From Triglochin maritima (taxonomy: Eukaryota > Streptophyta > Magnoliopsida > Alismatales > Juncaginaceae): a DNA stretch of 64,000 nt. A program made the translations under genes and the position numbers. The stretch lies in NCBI GenBank assembly GCA_963682175.1, contig OY821792.1:32300652-32364651 (forward strand). Direction: 5' to 3'. The notes under the pieces are model-generated. The model saw only the letters and a list, made by a program, of their open reading frames with translations. It made no database searches and was not told the origin of the DNA. Every line of letters begins with the position of its first letter. Position 1 is the first letter of the stretch. Shown here in pieces: positions 56,046-64,000 of the stretch.

Positions 56046-57495
56046 CTACATTGGAAACACTCTCCCACATAAGTGACAAAGATTGTTCTTCTTGTCTATG
56101 CATGGAGAACATGATCTAAAGTGGGTGGCAGTTTAGCATTCCTGTTTCTCCAAAACAAAGTACCAGTATAGAGACATTTATCATTAGACATTGTTAGGTC
56201 AGGTGGCGTTTTCCAACAGCTAATGACTTTGGATCCGAGATAATCCCGGCATCTACCAAGGAATTTTTCATCAAGGTACATCTAGTGCCTTTGACTTATT
56301 TAACATCATTCTTTCAACTTTAGATGTGTGTTTGTGTGTGTTATATCATCTATTGGTGACCGGAATGAAGCAGAACAATTTTTTCTCCTGGGTGCTAATT
56401 AAGGATTCAGAATTTTCAATTCAGGCATATCTGTTCAATGATTATTGGGAGAATATTGGGACGATCAAATCATTTTTTGAAGCAAATCTTGCCCTAACTG
56501 AACATGTAAGCATCTAAACACATGTTTTGGTAAAACAACGACTTTGGTGGAACATGAAAAATTGGGGTTTTTAAAGTGGAGTTTCCATTCAAGAAATAAA
56601 TTTTGAAGAAATTTAAACTTACTTATCAACTTCTGAAGTTTCTTACAGACTGATGAAACAAGTCCTTTTGCAGCCACCGCGTTTTAATTTCCATGATGAA
56701 GTAAAACCAATTTATACTTCCAGAAGAAACCTACCTCCATCGAAAGTTGACAAGTGCAAGGTTAGTTATATATCCTTGTAAAAAATCATATGTGGTTCAA
56801 TGAAAAATATATGTGTGACCCTTTTTCGTGGTATTAATTCCAGATTGTTGATTCGGTAATTTCTCATGGAACATTTTTAGATCGTTGCACCATTGAGCAC
56901 AGTGTTGTTGGAATACGCTCTCGTATCAGCCATGATGTTAATCTAAAAGTATTAGTCTTCTTTCTTATTGTTTCCTATAATATAGTTTCGTAAACTTCTT
57001 TCTTGGTGGATGAAAATCGAGAATCAATGGCTATTACAGGACACAGTGATGCTTGGTGCTGATTATTATGAAACAGAAGCGGAAATAGCATCTTTGGTAG
57101 CAGAAGGGAGGGTTCCAATAGGAATAGGACAGAACACAAAGATCAGGTCCTAACTAATTACCAAGTTTGATCTCCAACAGTTTTTTGATCCTATTTCAGC
57201 TGATCAGTGTGTTGCATGGCCATCAAATGGTACATATGCAGAGACTGTATTATCGATAAGAATGCGAGGATTGGGAAGAATGTCACCATCACTAATGCAG
57301 ATGTACCTCCTCTTCTTTTTGCTAAATTTGTAGCGATATGTGGTTTAAAATCTGAAGTGACGTGGAATTAACAGGATTGGTCTTTAATTACAGGGTGTAC
57401 AAGAAGGGGACCGCTCATCTGAAGGATTCTACATTCGTTCCGGCATTACTGTTGTATTGAAGAATTCAACAGTCATGGACAACTTTGCCTTCTGA
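53780..57495 (+). CDS. ADP-glucose pyrophosphorylase large subunit, 15 exons
   Basis: It makes ADP-glucose from glucose-1-phosphate and ATP in plastids, as a heterotetramer with small subunits; it is the first committed step of starch synthesis. Exons (all GT-AG): 53780-53983, 54138-54257, 54351-54524, 54611-54703, 54828-54911, 55003-55058, 55273-55366, 55590-55705, 56203-56275, 56425-56505, 56674-56760, 56844-56948, 57040-57146, 57242-57302 and 57394-57495. They sum to 518 codons plus stop, all in phase. Exon 1 encodes a Ser-rich transit peptide. Motifs include [79 protein letters not shown], and the C-terminal beta-helix ending STVMDNFAF. The phosphate-loop Arg and Lys (in ARLFPL and RAKPAV) are present, as in catalytically competent large subunits (ApL1/ApL2 type). 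The frame appears undamaged. Confidence 0.96.
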
Positions 57496-57884
57496 ACTGA
57501 ATGAAGCAGAAACAGAGAATTTGGAATTCAAATACCCCCTCCAACTCCATTAATGGTACGTACGTGTTGCCTACGGAAGTTGGTTGGAGGACGAATTCAA
57601 TATATGTGGTTAGGTGGCAAAGTGATTAACGATATAATATACAATATATGTTTATTAGGTGGGAAGTATATATTAGAACGAGACGTGATCTCATTTTATT
57701 AAAATGATTCATTTGTTGCGCAACAAAATCACATTCTTATTCAACTAAAATCTCATTATTTTTCAACAAAGTCGTCGTGTTTTTCAACAACGTCGTGAAA
57801 CTGTCCAGCAACAGAATTTCAATCCAATTTTGCACCACAAGTTTAATTTTGATCCAGATCATGACACATGACATGAATGTCTAA
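57496..57884. other. 3' flank of AGPase
   Basis: No gene seen. It probably includes the 3' untranslated region and ends at the TAA target site of the Harbinger element. Confidence 0.5.
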
Positions 57885-58791
57885 GGGCACCCACTTTGGT
57901 GCCCTTTCGCTGGTCACAACCGGTTTGTGACCGGCATCTGCCCCCTTAATGGGGGCGGGAGCCAGGTCGGGTCGCGACCTTGGGTGTCGACCTAGGGTCC
58001 ACGTCCCCAAGGCCATCGGTTAAAATCTGTTTTTTAGATCTGTTTTTTAAAATCTTATTTTTTAAATATTTTTTATTTCTAAATCTGTGTTTTAGACCTG
58101 TTTCTATTTTTTTAAAATTCATTTTCTTAAAAAAATTATAATTTATTTTAAAATCTGTTTTTTTGGTATTTTTAATTTTTATTAATCTTACTTTGTGGTT
58201 GATCTATTTTTTTGTTAATTTTAATTTAATTTCAATTAGGTTAATTAAATTACAATCATTCAATAAATACACTAAACGACACATAATGAAAATACATTGA
58301 ACAACACTGATAGACTACGACACTAAACAACACGATAAACTAAACAAATACACTAAATAACTCTTATAAACTACGGAATATAAACGATAACACTTAAACG
58401 ATACAGAATATAACACATATTTCGCTGCGAAAGAATTGGGCTACATTAACCCATTACATTCCGCCCAAGCTACCATCTTCGTGAGCATTTTTTCTTCCAA
58501 CTCTGTTCGGTTAGGATTCTTCAACAAAAAAATTATTACATCCAACTTACTATTTTCTTGCTTTAGTTTCAAATTCCGCTCCGAACGTTCTCCTCACTCT
58601 TTCTCGAGCTTCATGTCTTGTTCTCTAACTTTTGAACCGTATTCAATTTTAGCACATAATTCGGAAACCTGATCATCTCCCTGAGTTAGCATTCAAGCTT
58701 TTCCATTTATCTTGCCTTTTTTTACACCTTCAGGTCGAGCAAAGGGTTGTGATGCCCATTCGTTTGTTGGTGTCGACCGATACGTAGAATC

Positions 58792-60230
58792 TGTAGGATC
58801 GTGAGGGTCGGCAATACTAATCAATTTTACGCTAATTACCCACTCATTTAACAAACAAAGAAATGTGCAGCGGAAATTAAACTAAACAAGTAAGTAGGGA
58901 AGGAATAAGCAAGCCACAATGAGACGGGGAATTTTTATAGAAGTTCGGCACCCCACCCGGGTCCTAGTCCTTTCTTGCAAGCTCCGCTTGGATCACCGAG
59001 CTCCGCTCACGACTTCACTAACCACTCCCCGTTCCGGACCGATAGATAACGCCTTTACAATCTTCAAACTCGCGAAGAACCCTCGCCGAGCTTGGCTCCT
59101 CCTCTCACAATCCGAGAGGGATGCTTCGGGCTTTCACCAAAATCTTTACTCTTCTTTGACAACAACAAACTTGAGTGGGACAATCACTCTCTAAACTTTA
59201 GCACACTTGAGAAAGATTAGAATTGATCTTAAGTGTGGAAATTTGAGGCTTGGAGTGTTTGAGATTCTCTCTAATGTTTTGGACAAGTATATAGTGGGAG
59301 AGTTGTGTTAAAATGTGTTTTACAACTTTTTATATAGGCATTAAAGAGAATAGATCCGTTGGGGTTGATTGGGTGAGTGTTGGTGTAGGATACACAAAAC
59401 AGAAACTCGCAGGACAAAATTCTGAGTTAATTCGGTCGACCGGATCGGGCTGAACGGTCGACCGTTTGGCAGTTTTGAACTCAGTTCGGTCGACCGGTTA
59501 GGTAACGGTCGACCGCCCAACACTAAGACTTAGGTGCACTTAAGTGATCGATCGAACACCGAATAGGATTCAGTCGACCGATTTGCACCAGGCACTATGG
59601 GGTTGACAAACAATGATCTATTCGGTCGACCAAAACAAGGTCTAGCAGTCGACCGATACTTGAAGTGTATTTGGGGTATTATTGGTTTAATATGAATACG
59701 ACCGTTGGGTATATACGACAAAACAAACGGTTGGAAAAATAAGTTCACACGGTCGACCGAAAGTGTATACACGGTCGACCAAAATCGGGCAGTGAAAACA
59801 CAAACAGGATGAATGATCACTCGGTCGACCGAACGACCTATTACGGTCGACCGAATGTGGGCAGACTGTTAGGGTTCAGGTTTGGTGTTTTCCGGTCTAA
59901 GTTTGAGTGATCTATTGAAGTCCAAATTATGTGAAATTTCGTGTGTGACTTCTATAAGGAACCTAGTGTGTGTTTGAGTTGATTTCAGCTCAAGTATGCT
60001 CAATTTACACAAGTTTCCAAGACTTAAAGAAAATACAAAATACATGTCTTCAAAAGAGCTTTATTACATGTCTTGACTTGATTTCCTTTCTTCCTTGAGT
60101 CTTGATCACCTGTAGAGGTTAGCACAAAGCAATATATATGCAATGCAACATGTGTGATACTCTACATGATCATAATTAAGATTAGGTTGATTAAATCATC
60201 AAAACATAGATTAAGGCCAAAAAGCCAACA
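58792..60230 (-). mobile_element. Solo LTR C (family 2)
   Basis: The plus strand begins TGTAGGATCGTGAGGG and ends AAAAGCCAACA, with a perfect 5-bp duplication GAATC (58787-58791 and 60231-60235). A minus-strand TATATAAAAA (59327-59336) gives the orientation. Many CGGTCGACCG copies and variants lie at 59430-59860. It is an inverted relative of LTR D. Confidence 0.93.
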
Positions 60231-60849
60231 GAATCGTCTGTGCTTTTCCTCTTGTCGGAGATTCCGTTGACACATCGGTCGACGACCACGTGGTACATTC
60301 ACCAAAACTACGGTCGTAAATATTGTGAGCTTCTCGGATGAGATCTTCATCGTTGAATCCACTCTTTTTTCCACTGAAGAGCTTCATCATAACAACCGCA
60401 CCACTTCGTAACTCATGTTGTCATTCTTCTCCAACGACCTTTCAAGGAGTCTGTGCTCTCATGTCCATGTCTGTGTTGTTTTGGCATGACCCATCGTATA
60501 CTCGTTTGATTCTGCTCCATAACGTTGTAACTTTTTGGTTGGTGCTAACAACTGCATCGGTATTGACTTCCATATACGCCGAGATGAGTGCTTCGTCCTC
60601 CAATATGGACTACAGCTTTGACTTCGTGGATTTTTGTTCTCCTTGTAGTGGTCGGGATGACATATTTTGTGAGGGATGAGTGGGCAAATGGTCGACATCA
60701 TCTTCGTCTTTGTCAGCTACATTTGCACTTGTCTCCCCACTGAGCATTTGGGCATACATTTGATATTGCGGAGGTGGATTCTATGGATATGTCAGGAAAC
60801 TGTTAGGGTCATAACATGGATATTGTGGATAGGTTGGGAATGGTGAGTG

Positions 60850-62204
60850 TGTTGGCTTTTTGGCCTTAATCTATGTTTTGATGATTTAATCAACCTAATC
60901 TTAATTATGGTCATGTAGAGTAGCACACATGTTGCATTACATATATATTGCCTTGTGCTAACCTCTACAGGTGATCAAGACTCAAGGAAGAAAGGAAATC
61001 AAGTCAAGACATGTAATCAAGCTCATTTGAAGACATGTATTTTGTATTTCTTTGAGTCTTTAGGAACCTTGTGTAATTGAGCATACTTGAGCTAAAAACT
61101 ACTCAACCACACACTAGGTTCCCTATAGAAGTCACACACAAAATTTCACGTAATTTGGACTTCAATAGACCATCCAAACTAGAACCGGAAAACACCTAAA
61201 CAAAACTGTCCAAACCGGTCGACCGTTTTAACCTTTCCGTTCGACCGTTTACACATTTTTTCAGGCCATTTGTTTTGTCGTATTATTCCCAACGGTCGTA
61301 TTCGTATTATTCCCAAATACCCCAAAATTACCAAACATCCGGTCGACCGAAACTTTCCTAACGGTCGACCGAACCAACACAATTTGGTCTCCCAGAAGTG
61401 CCTGGACTAATTCGGTCGACCGATCCCCTGAGCCCGTTCGACCGTTAACTTAAGTGAACTTAAGTCAAAGCTGGATTTTGACCAAACGGTCGAACGGAAT
61501 ACCAAATTCGGTCGACCGTTTTTAGGCAGAATTGGGTTCTGCAGGTTTCTGTTTTGTGTATCCTACACCAACTCTTACCCAATCAATCCCAACGGCTATA
61601 ACTCTTTTGGAGCTTATAAATAGAGATGTAAAACACATTTTAACACATCTCTCCAACACCTATTTGTCCCCAACATTAGAGAGAAAGCTAAACACACTCA
61701 AAAGCTCAAACCTTCCACACTTAGTGATCAATTCCATATTCTACTCAAGTGTGCTCAAGTTTAGAGAGTGTTGTTCCACTCAACCATTGTGAAAGAAGCA
61801 AGGGTCTTGGTGAAAGCCCAAGACACGAGTATAGACTTCGGTGAGAGCCCGAAGTGATCCTCTCGGATTGTGAGAGGAGGAGCCAAGCTCGGCGAGGGTT
61901 GTTCGCGAGCTTGAAGACTTGTAAAGGTGTTCTCTCCCGGCCCGGAACGGGGAGTGGTTAGTGAAGCCGTGAGCGGAGCTCGGTGATCCGAGCGGAGCTT
62001 ACAAGAGAGGACTAGGACCCGGGTGGGGTGCCGAACCTCTATAAAATCCCCCGTGTGATTGTGGTTTGCATTTTCTATTCCCTACTTGCTTGTATTTGTT
62101 TTAAATTCCGCTGCATCATCTTTTGACTTGCAAGTAGAGTTTGTTTAGGATTAAATTTGTTAATTAGCCTTAATTGTGGATCCATAACCCACACGATCCT
62201 ACAG
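60850..62204 (+). mobile_element. Solo LTR D (family 2)
   Basis: Begins TGTTGGCTTTTTGGCC and ends ACACGATCCTACA, with a perfect 5-bp duplication GAGTG (60845-60849 and 62205-62209). TATAAATAG lies at 61615-61623. CGGTCGACCG and variants lie at 61215-61520. It shares termini and body with LTR C on the opposite strand. Confidence 0.94.
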
Positions 62205-62411
62205 AGTGCTCATAACATTGATATGGGTTATGGTATGTGAATTATGGATATCGGGTGGGAAATAATGGATGAGGGTTCGTTGTTCGACGATGTGATTCAT
62301 GGTTGTGGCCGGGAGAAGACATTTTGGTGTAAGTATTGGACATATTCGAAGAAAGATTTGGGTGAAAGATAGTGTAGATTCGTTCGACAAAGGTGCAAAA
62401 TCACGGATTAA

Positions 62412-63798
62412 CACTAGTACAAAATAGGGAATAAGCATCGCCAAATATACATCGGTCTCCCGTAAACACGACGTCTATAGGTATATACGTCGTGTGTAAA
62501 GGAGGCCGACGTCTATAGTTATGTATAAGCATTGATTGTAGTATAACCAAGGTCTATGTTATATATAGACGTCAATTATTGTATAGCCGACATCTATGTT
62601 GTATATGGACGTCGATTATTGTATACTGACGTCTATGTTATATATAAATGTTAATTTTTGTAGTATAACCGACATCTATACCTCATTAATCATTTATCGA
62701 CCTGAAATAAGAAAATTATAATATTCTTTGTTGACCTAAAATAAGAAAATTATAATATTTTTTGTTCATATAATATCCTTAATCATTTAAACCAACATCA
62801 GAAATAATAACAACATATATATGAAACATGTAAGGAATCATTCATCTCCATTTTTATCTAAATACCTACATGTCTTCCTTCGCATTCACCTAAATGTCTT
62901 CAAGTATAAGGAATTTGTAACAACTTACTAGACAAAATAACACTCCATTACTTGATAAAATTATAGTAACAAAAGTATGTAACTATCCCATATGTGTTGA
63001 AGTTTAGTCTCACAATGGAGAAGAAATTTTTGTTGGTGGGATTGATGTACTCCCCCACTCATTTACTTCTAAATGGGGGTTGGGTACCATACTACAATAA
63101 GCAAGTGAGATATATATATATATATATATATTTATTTAATGGTCAAAAGATTGACACTTGGAGCAACTTGGGTATAAGATGGTTGGGGATGTACTTAGAA
63201 ATATGGTAGTATTGCAATGTATTTTATTATTATTATTTGAAGGTATAAACATCGGTTTTATAGGGTAATCGACGTCTACAAGTCGTAATTTTTTTGGGGA
63301 TTATTTAAAAGTATAGACATCGATTTTATAGGGTAGCCGATGTCTACATGCCGTAATGTATTTTTTGGGGTTATTTAAAGGTATAGACGTTGGCTACCCT
63401 ATATAGCCGACGCCTATTGTAGGTGTTGTACTTTAGTCCAACATTAGAGAAGGATTTTTGGTTGGCGTGGTTGATGTACTCCACCACTCCTTTACTTCTA
63501 AATGGGAGTTGAGTATCATACTACAATATGCAAGTGATATTAATGTACTTGGGCTTGATTAATGATTAAAAATTGGCATTTGGGGCAACTTGGACTTGAT
63601 TAATGTACAAGTTGAATGCCTACTACAAGTCGTAATGTATTTTTTAGGTTATTTAAAGGTATAAACTTCGGTTGTATAAGCCGACGTCTATACTCCATGG
63701 CGTAGGAGTCGGGGACATATACGCCGATCGTTGGACAACCAAAATCCATCGTATATATCCTTGTATATCCGATGTATATGGGTTTTTCTGCACTAGTG
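62412..63798. mobile_element. Small non-autonomous CACTA element
   Basis: The ends are CACTAGTACAAAATAGGG and, on the other strand, CACTAGTGCAGAAAAACC. The flanking triplets TAA and TAT are not identical, so the target duplication is imperfect. Subterminal GACGTCTATA/ATAGACGTC copies (62465-62690, 63245-63420 and 63660-63780) match those of the 8-kb CACTA at 12340-20380. No coding capacity; probably a deletion relative mobilised by the same transposase family. Confidence 0.82.
62994..63540. repeat. Direct repeat of about 117 bp inside the small CACTA
   Basis: Copy 1 at about 62994-63110 and copy 2 at about 63422-63538 share TTTACTTCTAAATGGG, GATGTACTCC and CATACTACAATA blocks. Between them, a unit of about 67 bp built around TTTATAGGGTA.CCGA is repeated about three times. 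Confidence 0.8.
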
Positions 63799-63883
63799 TA
63801 TTCTTCATCACACGTCTTGAAGTGACTATTTAAACAACTATGGAGTACATTATAAATAAGTCGTCATTTCTCATGTCACAAGT

Positions 63884-64000
63884 ATGGATTCTCACATTTC
63901 TTCTACTAGCTCTAGTTCATCCTCTTCGTCACCTGACGAGACAACTTTCAGTGAAAGATACGCTGCACTGGACCATGCAATTGAAACAGCTCGTCAGCTG
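63884..64000 (+). CDS. Probable Harbinger ORF2 start, truncated by the window
   Basis: The ATG at 63884 opens a 39-codon frame running off the window (MDSHISSTSSSSSSSSPDET, then ERYAALDHAIETARQL). A TATAAATA box lies at 63850-63857. Its divergent placement opposite the ORF1 pseudogene is the usual PIF/Harbinger layout, so this may be the transposase gene. No DDE motif is visible yet, so the assignment rests on context. Confidence 0.45.
   Translation, partial: MDSHISSTSSSSSSSSPDETTFSERYAALDHAIETARQL

Larger units (their letters stand above)
58433..62322 (-). pseudogene. PIF/Harbinger ORF1 (Myb/SANT-type) pseudogene, split by two solo LTRs
   Basis: N-terminal piece: ATG at 62322 down to 62205 (MSSPGHNHESH, later NPYQCYEH). 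Middle piece: 60849-60231 (NSFLTYP, QYQMYAQMLSGET, LEDEALISAYMEVNTDAVVS, TTLWSRIKRVYDGS, GFNDEDLIREAHNIYDRSFG). C-terminal piece: 58791-58433 (TNEWASQPFARPEGVKKGK, later FLLKNPNRTELEEKMLTKMV). The trihelix/Myb-like core (DEALISAY..., TTLWSRI) and the RPxGxKKxK segment match plant Harbinger ORF1 proteins. At least four in-frame stops are visible, and LTR D and LTR C interrupt it at 62204 and 60230. Confidence 0.78.
57885..64000. mobile_element. PIF/Harbinger element, left end to window edge, nested
   Basis: The left end GGGCACCCACTTTGGTGCCC follows TAA (57882-57884), the usual PIF/Harbinger target triplet. The element holds an ORF1 (Myb/SANT-type) on the minus strand and the start of a divergent ORF2 on the plus strand. 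Solo LTRs C and D split ORF1, and a small CACTA element lies between the two ORFs. The right end lies outside the window. Confidence 0.72.

Overview
The window is nuclear DNA from a flowering plant, most likely a eudicot. Its genes have short exons and AT-rich GT-AG introns. They encode plastid starch enzymes, a cytokinin-synthesis enzyme, a prenylated metallochaperone-like protein and plant-type bHLH factors, and they are embedded in a dense nest of plant transposons. I cannot name the species.

Layout. (1) 1.1-3.7 kb, minus: an intronless isoamylase-2-like gene (ISA2) lacking the catalytic residues. (2) 5.3-8.1 kb, plus: an OSCA/CSC1-type channel gene broken by an internal deletion and by a TIR element with target duplication. 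(3) 8.8-24.3 kb, plus: a six-exon bHLH gene (UNE12/LRL-like) whose introns hold a solo LTR, an 8-kb CACTA element with TnpA/Ulp1-like and TnpD-like genes, and a second solo LTR of the same family in inverted orientation. (4) 24.3-29.4 kb: no gene; a foldback element of GGGAC-rich repeats and a MULE-like element with 9-bp target duplication. (5) 29.5-38.9 kb: a two-exon adenylate isopentenyltransferase gene (IPT), followed by a Ty1/copia element with an open gag-pol frame, followed by a second copy of the IPT intron, exon 2 and 3' flank. (6) 39.7-40.2 kb, minus: an 8-cysteine LTP/2S-albumin-like secreted protein with a charged insertion. (7) 40.7-49 kb: repeat-rich DNA with an LTR-like relic, two tandem arrays, a DUF1985/plant-mobile-domain-like fragment and a frameshifted FAR1/MULE-derived gene. 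(8) 49.5-50.5 kb, plus: an isoprenylated HMA protein (HIPP). (9) 52.6-53.3 kb, minus: a MUTE/SPCH-type bHLH gene fragment, decayed. (10) 53.8-57.5 kb, plus: a complete 15-exon ADP-glucose pyrophosphorylase large subunit. (11) 57.9 kb to the window end: a PIF/Harbinger element with decayed ORF1 (minus) and the start of a divergent ORF2 (plus), itself invaded by two inverted solo LTRs of a second family and by a 1.4-kb non-autonomous CACTA element.

Functional picture. Two starch-biosynthesis genes (ISA2 and AGPase large subunit) lie 50 kb apart, and the IPT gene supplies cytokinin precursors; nothing in the sequence shows that they are co-regulated. What stands out is the insertion history: four solo LTRs with perfect 5-bp target duplications, two CACTA elements sharing a subterminal motif, and a host exon duplicated across a retrotransposon. 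A palindromic decamer, CGGTCGACCG, recurs in elements of different classes. No viral or toxin gene was recognised.
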